Shown piece by piece: positions 44,246 through 54,699 of a stretch of 64,000 nt of DNA. Made by a program: the position numbers and the translations under genes. Positions within the stretch are counted from its first letter, which is position 1, and every line of letters begins with the position of its first letter. Below the pieces are notes generated by a model, which was not told the origin of the DNA, did not search any database, and saw only the letters and a program-made list of their open reading frames with translations. The DNA comes from Spongilla lacustris (Eukaryota; Porifera; Demospongiae; Spongillida; Spongillidae), in contig OX442431.1 of NCBI GenBank assembly GCA_949361645.1, positions 2,475,122 through 2,539,121 of the forward strand, given 5' to 3'.

Positions 44246-45298
44246 ATGAGTTTAGAGGAACTAATGAAGACACCATTCTGGTTAAATGGTCCTGCTTGGC
44301 TTGTGGAGGGTTTGGAAAATGGTGTCCTGGAAACTACCATGTCACAGGAGTGTCTGGTGGAAATGAAAAACACAACAGCCAGTGAAGATGAAGCAACCAC
44401 ACACATCCTGTTTGTTCCCAAGTTGGATATAGTATTCCACTGTGAAAACTACAGCAGCTTAACTCGGTTATTAAGGGTCACAGCGTACGTCTGGAAGTTC
44501 GTAGAAGTATTGAAGGCGAAGGTGAAGAAAAGTGGTGATTTGAGCACACACTTATCTACTGAAGACATAGCCAGGCTGTATTGGGCGAAATTGTCCCAAG
44601 ATATGCTGCAACAAGATCCAAAGTTTAGTACATGGAAACTACCATTTGGATTGTATATGGATAGTGTGGGATTGTGGAGATGTGGTGGTAGATTGAGTAA
44701 TTCTGATCTTGCTGAATCTGCAAGTCATCCGGCATTATTGCATCACAATCATCACTTTACAACCCTTGTGTTAAGGGACTGTCACAAGAGAGTAATGCAT
44801 GGAGGTGTCAAAGAAACTCTTACTGAATTTAGATCACACTACTGGATTATCAAGGGAAGGGCAGTTGTGAAAAGGTTGCTGCATAGTTGCACAGTGTGTA
44901 GAAGGTTCAGTGGGAAGACGTATTGTGCTCCGCCAGTACCACCAGTGCCGGAGTTTCGTGTACAAGAATCAGTTCCATTTTCCACCTCAGGAGTGGACTT
45001 TGCTGGACCTCTATATCTGAAAGGTGTAGAAACAAAGGTATGGATAGCACTCTTCTCATGTTGTGTTACCCGAGCAGTGCACTTGGAGTTGGTGCCCGAC
45101 ATGACGACAGGTTCCTTTATACATTGTCTGAGGCGGTTCATTGCAAGGGGAGGTGTTCCCAAGAAAATGATCTCTGACAATGGCAAGACCTTCAAAGCAG
45201 CTGAGCAAGAGGCAAGGATCAGTCCTCAGAGAGCAGCAGCAATGCAGGCAAAGCAGAAGTTAGAATCATGGGCTAGAGATCTGAACAATTCCATTTAG
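44246..45298 (+). pseudogene. BEL integrase with deleted core end
   Basis: Open for 350 codons. The HHCC finger (HGGVKETLTEFRSHYW ... CTVCRRF), first Asp (GVDFAGPL) and second Asp (SDNGKTF) are present. Directly after FKAA the frame joins a terminal helix-rich tail (QRAAAMQAKQKLESW), so the catalytic Glu and the DUF5641 region are deleted without breaking the frame. A purine tract CAACGGGGGGAG precedes the 3' LTR. Confidence 0.85.
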
Positions 45299-45332
45299 AC
45301 ACAGTTGACTTCTACCTAGTCAACGGGGGGAG

Positions 45333-45490
45333 TGTACGGAACATTGATGACGTTAGGTAATTTTGCTCACGTGATCTGTTATTGTATTTGATTATTAATT
45401 ATACATTTGTGGGAAAAAGGAATCGTGAGGCACGCGCGCTCTCGTAGAACATCGCTCTGAGGGACCGGCAGATTTGTTTAGTTTCGTACA
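45333..45490 (+). repeat. BEL 3' LTR
   Basis: 158 bp, same ends as the 5' LTR, followed by TAATG. Confidence 0.93.
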
Positions 45491-45495
45491 TAATG

Positions 45496-46154
45496 CACTG
45501 CAAGAGGCAAGTAATGGAATGAGTAAATGCACTTATACACTTCAATAAAAATTATGCTCAAGTACCACGATTTCAACTGCATGAAAACAAAACTGCCCTC
45601 AGATAAAACACATTGTGTGGTTCTCAGACGTGATCATTGACGTTTTTTTACTGATACTGATAGTCCCTTCATTTGTGAAGAAAAGATGTATTGTGGAAGA
45701 CCCCACTATATTGTTTTTGCACTTGTAGCCTTGAACTATTAGTACGTGGCTCTAGCCCTCTCACCATAAAACAGTGCGGTGTCGATTGCATTGTGCATGG
45801 TAATACACCATTCACGCCTATTACATGTGCGCATTTGGCAGAAGTCCAAATCCCCCCCCCCCCCCCCCCCCCCCCCACCATATTTGTATTAAGCCAATCG
45901 CAAGCCCTAGTTTTTTTTTTGCCCCCCCCCCCCCCCCCCCCCCCAACCAGTGATGATTTCATGTGGTCATATGGGTTGTAAGACTTGAGACTTAGTGTAC
46001 TTTCTTAATGCAATTAAAGCATATTACTGGATTGCCTATAAAGGGCAGGAAATTTACCTACTTTCCACATCTAGTACAAGTTGCGTTTGGATTCATGCTG
46101 AAAGATACTAGTTCCTCCCTTATGCTCTCCAGTGTTAACTGTCAGTCCATCAGG
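45496..46154. repeat. Gene-free spacer with two poly-C tracts
   Basis: Runs of more than 20 C at about 45850-45876 and 45922-45943 flank a short AT-rich core. Proline or glycine ORFs across them are artefacts. A short segment near 45555-45575 resembles the end of R3. Confidence 0.6.
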
Positions 46155-46472
46155 CGTGAGGGTCTGGGAACTACCTGACCCTCCTAACAGGTGACCTAAA
46201 TTGTGGACTCGGGCCGTTGCATAGCTGTACGGACTCATTTTTGACAGACAATAGCTAGGGAGACGATATAGGGGGCGGGTGGGGAATGTTCGAGAGTTCT
46301 CACTCTCTCTCTCTGGTGTATACTTGCCTTGCCTTGTGGGGTGGTGTTTGAGTCATTAAAGAGCTGTTGTCCTGCGTGTTGTGGTGTTGACTTTGCCAGA
46401 CTCTGGTGGTGATCGCGGTACTAAGGAGGCGCAAGCGCATAGGACGCTGAGTTATCCCTAGTGGCTGTGACA
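46155..46472 (+). repeat. Outer element 5' LTR
   Basis: 318 bp, starting (C)GTGAGGGTCTGGGAAC and ending GGCTGTGACA; CTCTCT repeat near 46307. TGGTGGCAGCGG (primer site) begins at 46476. Confidence 0.88.
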
Positions 46473-46632
46473 TTTTGGTGGCAGCGGCAGAATCCTGAGA
46501 CCGATCATCGGATTTAGACATCGTGGCGGCAGTTGTGCGGCGAGACCCAGTGAACGTAAGTGTGCATTGTAACTCATTGTATGACCAGCAGGTAAGGACA
46601 TACGTACAAGTCAGCTACGGAAAAAACCACAA

Positions 46633-47520
46633 TGACGGAGGAAAACGTGGCAGCCTTGATGCGGATGCTACTCGAGGACAGGAAGGCACGCTATGAGCAG
46701 TACCAGAGGCAACAGGAGCAGTAGCGCGAGCAGATGGAGAGGCATTGGGAAAAGGATGAATTGGAGCAGGCTCAGAGGCGCGAGCAGATGGAGAGGCAAC
46801 GGGAGAGGGACGAATTGGAGCAGGCTCAGAGGCGCGAGCAGATGGAGAGGCAACGAGAGAGGGACGAATTGGAAAAGAACCAGATGCGTGAACAAATGGA
46901 GATGCTCCGTAAAATGATGGAGGAGTTGCGTCGACCGGAGGAGTCGAGGACGAGAACGACGGAAAGTGAAGCCAAGTTGGTAAAGCTCATGGAACAGGAT
47001 GATATCGAGTCTTACTTGACAACGTTCGAGCGGATATGAAGTCAAGGACGAACGGTGGGCCATGAAGATTGCTCTGCAACTGACAGGCAAGGCGCAGCAG
47101 GCCTATGCGGCTATGAAGGCCAAGGATGCTGGCAACTATCAGTTGGTTAAGGAGGCCATTCTAAGACGCAACAACATCTCGGAACAAACTTACAGGCAGC
47201 GGTTCAGAGATGCTGTGATGAAGAAGGATAAGATGGTGAGCGAATTAAATGTACGTCTGACTGATCTCTTTCTTAAATGGACCAAAGGGTGCAAAACTGT
47301 TGAACAGCTAGGGGATCTTATGATTTTGGAGCAGCTGGTGAACGCACTGCAAACCGAGGTTAGAGTGTGGGTGATGGAGAGAATGCCGAAACTGGTGCTT
47401 GCTGAACAACCAAAGCAATCGTGGGACCTGGGTGCTGAGCTGGATGAGGCTATATTCCAAGGAGGGAGACAGCGGCCTACTCAGACCAGGAGCCATAGGA
47501 GGCAGAAAAGGCATGAACAC
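46633..47520 (+). pseudogene. gag: Outer element Gag with SCAN-like capsid
   Basis: From the ATG at 46633 a TAG occurs after about 30 codons; then come three tandem REQMERQRERDELE units forming a charged coiled coil. DIESYLTTFER marks the start of the capsid; a frameshift near 47039 separates it from MKIALQLTGKAQQAYAAMK and ILRRNNISEQTYRQRFRD, the helix pattern of SCAN domains. Published work derives the vertebrate SCAN domain from Gmr1-type Gag. After KLVLAEQPKQ the zinc knuckle and protease are deleted. Confidence 0.8.
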
Positions 47521-47559
47521 AGTCGGAGGGTGTGTTCTGAGCTGCCTGCGGAAACTGGG

Positions 47560-47766
47560 TTGAATATTTCAGCCAGCGAGTTACAGAACCCCAGGAGACT
47601 GACACAACTCTTTCAAACGCTTCGAGAAGTTAGTGGTCGAGAGGTTGATAGTGGTGGTGGGTCAGATGTTAGTGTGGTGGTAAAGAATGGCTTGATGTAC
47701 AGTGTGAAGGCACGGTCAGGGGAGTTGCCAGGGAAGGAGCAGCTGGTTTTACCCAATCAGTATCGT
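47560..47766 (+). pseudogene. Outer element integrase, N-terminal piece
   Basis: KNGLMYSVK and EQLVLPNQYR are the linker that precedes the integrase finger. The nested element interrupts right after this, at the target ATCGT. The finger continues in the same frame at 50765 with VVIELVHSIPLAGHLG. Confidence 0.8.
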
Positions 47767-48031
47767 TGTGGCGGACTAAAAAGTTTATATTGTAATGGGG
47801 ATTTTCCCCACGGCCCTATTGTTGTATTGTGCGCAGGCCGAAGATGCCCCACGGTGTAACGCAACAGGGGGCGCTTTGTCCTAGCCGCATTATTGTGCAC
47901 ACCTATATATATATATGAATGGAGTGTGTATTGATGAGATGTTCATGCTTGTGCAGTATTATTGTTCAGTATTGCTGTTTCCCTGTCTTGTGGGTATTTA
48001 CTTGGTCGGGTCGTGCGTTCAGTCCTTTACA
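47767..48031 (+). repeat. Nested element 5' LTR
   Basis: Begins TGTGGCGGACT and ends CAGTCCTTTACA. AGTGGTGGGATCG follows as primer site. Confidence 0.88.
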
Positions 48032-48092
48032 AGTGGTGGGATCGTCTTCAGTCAGATACTGTACAGACCGAGCTAGCGAGTTGTATTAGTGG

Positions 48093-49031
48093 ATGACCAC
48101 AAGATCTGGGCGTAAATATAACAGTGTCGTAGCACAACTTCAAGGAGAGACAGCGGATATGGGTGATACGTCTTAGGCAATTGCAGCAATGCAAGAACTA
48201 TTCAGAAACCTTCTTGATGAGAGGAAGAAGCGAGAAGAGGAGGAGGCGCGATGACGTGAGCAGGAGCGACTAGAGCGCGAAGAAGAGAGGAAAAGACTAG
48301 AGGCACAGTGGGAGAGAGAACGTCAGGAGCACATAGCGAAAAAGGAACGTGAGAGGCAGAGGAGAGTGGAAGACTTACGGATTTGCGACCAGGAGCTACA
48401 GGCTCAGATGGAACTGTTTCAAAGATGGTTGAGTCCAAGAAGGCTGAATCATCGTCAGGAGCAAGTAGCCATGCTGCGGATGGGGAACTCTGTGTGGCGA
48501 AACTCACCGATCGGGACGATATTGAAGATTACCTCACCACGTTCGAATGTTTTAAATGTCGGCGTACAACATCCCAAAGGATCGATGGATTTTCAAACTG
48601 GCGCCTCAACTGCCTGGTAAGGTACAACAGGCCTATGCAGCGCTGACCACGGAGGATGCACTGGAATACAACGGGGTGAAAGCAGCAATCCTGAGGCGGT
48701 ATGACATTACCGAGGAGACATACTGTCAGCGTTTCAGGGAAATCACCAAGAATGTGGTTGAGTCACATCAAGATGTGTCTATTCGTTTGGGGGACCTGGC
48801 AAACAAATGGTCAAGGGTTTGACTACTGTGGAGCAGGTCAAGGAAGCTATTGTCCTGGAACAGCTACTCTATACTCTGGGTCCCTCTGTTCGAGTGTGGG
48901 TAAAGGAGCGGAAGCCGAAGACAGCTCTGGAGGCAGGACAACTGGCAGATGACTACTCTGAGGCCAGGAAGCAGACTGCCAAGGAGAGTAGACCAGGGGC
49001 GGTCACCAGTTTCCAACCAGAAACCCACTAA
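48093..49031 (+). pseudogene. gag: Nested element Gag, decayed
   Basis: An ATG at 48093 is followed by in-frame stops near 48174 and 48252 and a Glu/Arg-rich coiled coil. DDIEDYLTTFE begins the capsid; then PKDRWIFKLAPQLPGKVQQA, YDITEETYCQRF and SVRVWVKERKPKT follow in shifting frames. This is the same SCAN-like capsid as the outer element, in a separate family copy. Confidence 0.8.
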
Positions 49032-49101
49032 GGAGCAGCCTGACAAGGAGGAAGGCGACAAGAGGTCAGCAAAGGAGAGGCACTACTCTAGGCCTCGGTA
49101 A

Positions 49102-49440
49102 ATGAACAGAGACCACCACTCCCACACAACCTGTTACAATTGTGGTAGGCAGGGGCACTTCGCTTCAAGATGTCCAGAAAAGGCCATGTATTGTGGTGAT
49201 AGCCTATGTCACAAAGCAGCTCTGCAGAAGGCTGGTGTGGTTGAAGGACAGATGGTGGAGGACATTGTTTTGGACACAGGGTGCTCCAAGACCCTCATTC
49301 ACCATGCCCTGGTACCTCAGAAAAAGATGTTGCAAGGGGTGGTGGTCACCATTCGATGTGCTCATGGGGACAACGCACTGTACCCACTTGCAATGGTTGA
49401 TCTGGTGGTGGATGGAGTCCCACTGACTGTCCCATCGATT
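49102..49440 (+). pseudogene. Nested element zinc knuckle and protease
   Basis: CYNCGRQGHFASRC (CCHC knuckle) then VLDTGCSKTLIH (aspartic protease, catalytic DTG). The frame ends at VPLTVPSI where a deletion joins it to the reverse transcriptase. Confidence 0.85.
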
Positions 49441-50495
49441 TGATCGACCAGTTGGGAAAGGCAAGGTACATCAGTACCCTAGACCTCACTCGTTTGTACT
49501 GGCAGGTAACAATGGCAAAGGCATCGAGGCACCTAACAGCATTCACAATGCCTTTTGGCCTCTTCCAGTTTAGGGTGATGCCTTTTGGCCTTCAGGGGGC
49601 TCCAGCAACATTTCAGCGGCTCATGGACAAGGTCCTGCACGGACTGGAGGACTATGCAGCTGCTTACATTGATGACCTTGTGATACACAGTACCACTTGG
49701 GAGGAACACTTGACACAGATACAGACAGTGTTCCAGCGCCTACGGTTGGTAGGGCTCACGGCAAAGCCCCAGAAGTGCCAGTTAGGAATGTCAAGATGTG
49801 TGTATCTTGGACATGTGGTGGGCAGTGGCCTGGTACAACCTGAGAGGAGTAAGGTGCAAGGTGTGGAGTCTTTTCCCACTCCTACTACTAAGAAGCAGGT
49901 TCGGTGTTTCCTGGGAATGAGTGGCTACTACAGGAAGTTCATCCCGGACTATGCCAGTATTGCAGCACCTCTAACTGACCTCACAAAGAATGCGGCACTG
50001 AATCAGGTGGTGTGGACAGACAGATGCGAGGGCTCATTTCAGAAGCTCAAGAGCCTACTGCGTAGAGAACCTGTCTTGCGTAGCCCTGATTTCAATAAGG
50101 AGTTCAATCTGCAAACTGACGCCTCAGATGTGGGTGTAGGTGCAGTGCTGAGTCAGCTGGGTGAGGAAGGGGCTGACCACCCAGTGGCCTACTACAGCAG
50201 GAAATTACTTGGCGGAGAGCAGAAATATGCTACCATAGAGGAGTGTCTGGCCATTAAATTGGCCACACAGGCATTTAGAGTCTATCTGCAGGGAAGACCC
50301 TTCCTAATCCAGGCAGACCATCGAGCACGAGAATGGCTGGACCGACTTAGAGAGAACAATGCGTAACTCTCAAGGTGGAGCATTGCATTGCAACCCTTCA
50401 AGTTCCAAGTCCGCCATTGACCTGGAAAGGACAACGGCAATGCCGACTGCCTTTCCCGACTTCTGACAGAATGACTTTTGTCGAGGTGAAGGGGG
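49440..50495 (+). pseudogene. Nested element RT (partial) and RNase H
   Basis: A 308-codon open frame starts inside RT at LIDQLGKARYISTLDL, lacking the fingers. YIDDLVIHS is the catalytic box; MSGYYRKFI and TDASDVGVGAV (RNase H) follow. After a stop near 50364, NGNADCLSR remains near 50445, then a purine tract GGTGAAGGGGGAGGAA and the 3' LTR. Nothing lies between RNase H and LTR, matching the Gmr1 layout. Confidence 0.88.
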
Positions 50496-50500
50496 AGGAA

Positions 50501-50759
50501 CGGACTGAACAGTTTATGTTGTATTGGGGATTTTCCCCACGGCCCTATTGTTGTATTGTGCGCAGGCTGAAGACGCCCCGCGGTGTAACGCAACAGGGGA
50601 CGCTTTGTCCTAGCCGCATTATTATGCACACCTATATATATATGAATGGAGTGTGTATCGATGAGATGCTCATGCTTGTGCAGTATTATTGTTCAGAGTT
50701 GCCGTTTCCCTGTCTTTGAGGGTATTTACTTGGTCGGGTCATGCGTTCAGTCCTTCACA
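50501..50759 (+). repeat. Nested element 3' LTR
   Basis: Matches the 5' LTR from CGGACT on; its first five bases differ from TGTGG. Ends CAGTCCTTCACA, then ATCGT. Confidence 0.85.
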
Positions 50760-50764
50760 ATCGT

Positions 50765-51529
50765 AGGGTCGTCATTGAGTTGGTACACAGCATCCCTTTA
50801 GCTGGACACTTGGGGAGGAACAAAACCATTGGATGAATACTAGAGGTTCTGTAGGCCCACAGTGTACAAAGATGTGGCAGAATTCTGTAGGCGGTGTGAG
50901 ACTTGTCAAAAGTCGTCTAAGTGGAAACTGAAAAGGGCTCCATTGGTTCCCCTTCCAGTTCTGGATGAACCTTTCAGAAGAATCGCCATGGACATCGTGG
51001 GTCCACTTCCAAGGAGTCGTTCTGGAAACCGGTATGTGACTATGCTACTAGATACCCAGAGGCAGTTCCCATGAGATCAGTAGATGCAGAAAATGTGGCT
51101 GAGGAGCTGTTGAAACTGTTTGCTCGTGTCGGGATTCCTGCAGAGATCCTAGCAGACCAGGGGTCCAACTTCACCTCACAGCTTTTTTCAGAGTTGCACA
51201 GCATGCTACATATACATTGGATTAGTACAACACCCTACCACCCCCAGACGAACGGATTGGTGGAACGGTATAACGCAATGCTTTGCAAGACTGCTGTTCA
51301 GGAGGGGAAGGACTGGGAACTTCTCCTTCCATATATCTTGTTTGCATATCGAGAGGTGCCGCAGAGCTCAACAGGTTTCTCACCATTTGAACTCCTATAT
51401 GGTAGAGATGTTAGAGGACCTCTGGACGTTGTGAAGGAGACATGGGAGGCTTCAGAGCGGAGCAACCAGAGTGTTGTATCCTATGTGGTGCCCATCAGGG
51501 AAAGGTTGGGAAAGATGGCGGCATTGGTA
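50765..51529 (+). pseudogene. Outer element integrase, catalytic core
   Basis: Finger residues AGHLG ... CRRCETCQKSS are followed by core Asp (IAMDIVGPLPRS), Asp (LADQGSNF) and Glu (NGLVERYNAML). A frame change near 51060 and stops in the finger break the ORF, but the three catalytic residues remain. The core precedes reverse transcriptase in this element. It is cut at a TA by the pogo-type insertion at 51530. Confidence 0.88.
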
Positions 51530-52486
51530 GGGGAGGAGTGGGTTAGTTGAGCCACTGGGTTAGTTGAGCCATCCCCTTTTTTAGCTCTACGAAGAAACAT
51601 AATTGAATTATGCTAACATATATTGACATTAAGCACAATAACTAGCTTTTAGTTGTACATAAGGATTTTGTATTAGTATTCATTAGAATGTAAAATTCAA
51701 AAATAAGAATTTTGATGATCAAAGTGAAATTCTGTTTTTACGGTTTGTGCTCTTATAATTTCTACACAATGACAATATTCCTGTTTCAGTCTTGGGTGTT
51801 TGAAAGTTCAAGTATGCAGCTAATTATGTTTAAAATGAACTATATAGTTTGCTTCCATTTTGTATAATTTGTCCTTTAGTAGAAAAGTTTGGCAGTGGGG
51901 TAAGTTGTGCCATTTTTAAAGGGGTTAGTTGAGCCATAGCGTTTACTGTGATAGTATGGCATTAAAACAACTTATTGATTCACATCACAGAAATGGTGAG
52001 CTAGGCATGCAGTAATCTCAGAGGCATTCTGTTTTTAGTTGTAAAATGGAGAATGACCTTGTGAATCACGTTAAAACACTTGCTGATCAATTTTATGGGC
52101 TTTCATTGGAAAAGTGTAATGAATTAATGTATGAATTTGCTTTGATCAATAACTTGACAATGCTTAGTAATTGGACAAGAGACAGGAAGGCTTAGCCTAC
52201 TCATGCTAGCTTATGCACCTAACTTTGGCTTAAGACAGCATATGGTTCAACTAACCCATTTACCTGGCTCAATTGACCCACTTGGCAGGGTTAGTTGTGC
52301 CATTTGACACCTGTTGATTGTTAATAATGTCTTCTTCTCAAGTGCATCCCCAGTCTCTAACATTCCTATGACATGTGCCCAAGTGATGCCCCTTTATATC
52401 AGACTATTAACCTCTGCGTAATACCAAACCTCAGAGGCAGTATAAACCAAAACCTAAAAATTGGCTCAACTAACCCACTCCTCCAC
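51530..52486. mobile_element. pogo/Tigger-type deletion derivative
   Basis: 957 bp with ends GGGGAGGAGTGGGTTAGTTG and, inverted, GTGGAGGAGTGGGTTAGTTG. A TA lies on each side (51528-51529, 52487-52488), and removing the element with one TA restores the integrase frame. Further copies of the GGTTAGTT(G)(A/T)G(C)CC motif occur inside. A 49-codon frame at 52046 (LVNHVKTLADQFYGLSLEK) matches the CENP-B-type helix-turn-helix at the start of pogo transposases; the catalytic part is deleted. Confidence 0.8.
52046..52195 (+). pseudogene. CENP-B HTH remnant of pogo transposase
   Basis: 49 codons to a TAG. The pattern LADQFYGLS ... ELMYEFALINNL fits the second DNA-binding helix-turn-helix of the pogo/Tigger/jerky family, which binds the element ends. 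A short frame at 51956 (MALKQLIDSHH) may be the first exon. No DDE domain follows. Confidence 0.6.
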
Positions 52487-52488
52487 TA

Positions 52489-52737
52489 CGGGAGAACTTG
52501 GACAAAGCTCAAAACAGGCATGGTACGACCTCATTGCTCGACAGAGGAGCTTCAAGGAGGGAGACAGTGTCCTGGTTCTGCTACCAACTTCCAACAACCC
52601 ATTATTGGTGTAATGGCAAGGGCCATATAAAGTGCTGAAACCAGTGGGTAAGGGAAACTATTGTGTGAACATGCATGATCGTCGTAAGCGCCACAGGGTG
52701 TTCCATGTAAAACACGTTGCGAGAGTTCTACCCAGAT
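52489..52737 (+). pseudogene. Outer element integrase C-terminus
   Basis: Continues the integrase after the pogo insertion: ENLDKAQ, VLVLLPTSNN, then WQGPYKVLKPVGKGNY and RHRVFHVKHVARVLP, the usual SH3-like tail. One stop interrupts WQGPY (TAATGG). Confidence 0.75.
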
Positions 52738-54383
52738 AGCACTCAGCAAGTGGTAGGATGGGCTGAGGATATGGAGACAGACCTGCAGGAGGAAATTCCA
52801 GTGTGGAAAGACGGTGAGGCGGTCACCTTGGACAGTTGTCACATGGGGGAACAGCTGACTAATGAGCAGAAAGCAGAGCTGTATACTCTACTGAGGGAGT
52901 TCTCGAGTGTCATAAGTAACATGCCAGGGGTGACCAGTATGGCTGAGCATCGCATCGAAACTGGAAATGCTCGCCCAGTCAAGTTACCACCCTACAGGAT
53001 TCCTCAGGTGTACAGAGAAACTTGGAGGTGAAAGAGATGCTGGTAGCAGGAATAATTGAACACTCTAGCAGTGACTGGTGTACCCTAATTGCTCCGGTGA
53101 AGAAGAAGGATGGCACTTTGCGGCTATGCGTGGACTACAGGATACAGGAGGCTGAACGCAGTTTCAGAGTCGGATGCTTACCCAATGCCTCAGGTGGATG
53201 ATCTCATCGACAATTTGGGAGGAGCAGGCTACATCACAACAATGGATCGGATGGGTGGTTACTGGCAAGTTCCTGTGAGTCCAGATGCCAAGCATAAAAC
53301 TGCCTTTGCAAAGCCCAGGGGGTTGTTCCAGTTCACCCGAATGCCATTCGGATTAAAGGGAAAACCAGCCACCTTTAAGAGGCTAATTGACAGAGTGTTG
53401 CAAGGATTGGAAGAAATCAGTGGTGCTTACATAGATGACATCATTGTGTTCAGCAATTTGTGGGTGGATCACATCAGACACCTTCAAGCAGTCTTCAGAC
53501 GACTCAAGGGGGCTGGACTAACAGCGAAGACTTCCAAGTGTCACTTTGGAGTAACTGTGTTCATACCTAGGCGTTGTGGTGGGTGGTGGTTAGGTAAAAC
53601 CAGAGCCATCTAAGGAGCAGGGGGTGTTGAACTTCCGTATACTCCAACTGACAAGACTGGTGTGAGAGCATTCTTGGGACTTACAGGATACTACAGATGA
53701 TTCATCCAAACTTAAAACTTTGCATCTCTGGCTGCACCATTGACAGACCTGACACGGAAGTGTGCACCCATGAGGGTCAGCTGGAGCAAGGATTGTGAGC
53801 AAGCATTCAAGAGCCTCAAGGATTGCTTGTGCTCTGATCCTGTACTCCAGAGTCCAAATTTTGAGACGCAGTTTATCTTGCAGACCGATGCTTCCAATCA
53901 TGGGATAGGAGCTGTACTGAGCCAGTGTGATGAGGAGGGTTAGGAACATCCAGTTGCCTATTATAGTAGGAAGCTTATTTCCTAAGAGGAGAAGTACTCC
54001 ACTATTGAAAAGGAGTGTTTGGCTATCAAGAAGGCAATCCATCATTTCAGAACATATCTGTTAGGCAGGTAATTCAAAGTGGAGACGGATCATTGAGCTC
54101 TTGTATGGATTGAAACGGAGTGTTTGGCTATCAAGGAGGCAATCCATCATTTCAGAACATATCTGTTAGGCAGGTAGTTCAAGGTGCAGACGGATCATCG
54201 AGCTCTTGTATGGATGGGCCGCCTGAGGGACACCAATGCCCGACTAACTCAGTGGAGTCTACTATTGCAGTCCTATGACTTCATTGTGGAGCATTGCAAG
54301 GGCTCAAATAATGGGAATGCTGACGGACTGTGTAGGGGACCAGATGCAGCAAATGGCTTTGCTGCAGACGAAGGGGGGAGGAA
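52738..54383 (+). pseudogene. Outer element RT and RNase H
   Basis: Linker LTNEQKAELYTLLREF leads to RT: VKLPPYRIPQVYRE, frameshift near 53030, a short insertion in CVDYR near 53140, YPMPQVDDLID, FQFTRMPFGLKGKPATF and catalytic YIDDIIVFS near 53440. Stops at about 53612, 53698, 53941 and 53983 break the rest. RNase H has QTDASNHGIGAV. A 104-base stretch encoding ECLAIK..IHHFRTYLLG is tandemly duplicated (about 54013-54116 and 54117-54220). It ends NGNADGL then purine tract GACGAAGGGGGGAGGAA and LTR. Confidence 0.85.
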
Positions 54384-54699
54384 TGTGAGGGTCTGGGAAC
54401 CACTTGACCCTCCTAACAGAGGTGACCTCACGGCCGCCGCATAGCCGTATGGACTCATTGTTGACAGACAATAGCTAGAGAGACGATATAAGGAGGGGCG
54501 GGCGGGGAATGTTCGAGAGTTCTCACTCTCTCTCTCTCTCTGGTGTGTACTTGCCTTGCCTTGTGGGGTGGTGTTTGAGTCATTAAAAAGCTGTTGTACT
54601 GCGTGTCGTGGTGTTGACTATGCCCGACTCTGGAGGTGATCGCGGTACTAAGGAGGCGCAAGCGCGTAGGACGCTAAGTTATCCCTGGTGGCCGTGACA
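54384..54699 (+). repeat. Outer element 3' LTR
   Basis: TGTGAGGGTCTGGGAACC ... GTGGCCGTGACA, 316 bp, about 90% like the 5' LTR by eye. Confidence 0.9.

Larger units (their letters stand above)
40125..45490 (+). mobile_element. BEL/Pao LTR retrotransposon
   Basis: Two 158-bp LTRs (TGTACGGAAC ... TTTCGTACA) and the perfect 5-bp duplication TAATG (40120-40124 and 45491-45495) define a complete insertion of 5.4 kb. The LTRs differ at about seven positions, so it is older than Gypsy-1. The coding region is broken by frameshifts and one internal deletion in integrase. Confidence 0.93.
47767..50759 (+). mobile_element. Nested Gmr1-like retrotransposon
   Basis: LTRs of about 260 bp and a perfect 5-bp duplication ATCGT (47762-47766, 50760-50764). 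It contains Gag, zinc knuckle, protease, then directly the middle of reverse transcriptase and RNase H; integrase and the RT N-terminus are deleted. Flanks rejoin in the integrase frame of the outer element, which proves insertion order. Confidence 0.9.
46155..54699 (+). mobile_element. Gmr1-like LTR retrotransposon (outer), INT before RT
   Basis: LTRs at 46155-46472 and 54384-54699 enclose, in order, a SCAN-like Gag, integrase, reverse transcriptase and RNase H, with the 3' LTR directly after RNase H. That order is Ty1/copia-like in an otherwise Ty3/gypsy-type element and is the hallmark of the Gmr1 group. Two later insertions lie inside (47767-50759 and 51530-52486). Stops and frameshifts occur throughout, and the zinc knuckle and protease between Gag and integrase are missing. 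I found no clear target duplication. Confidence 0.85.

Noticed and set aside
45669..45981. Proline- and glycine-rich ORFs
   Set aside because: They are translations of the two poly-C tracts.
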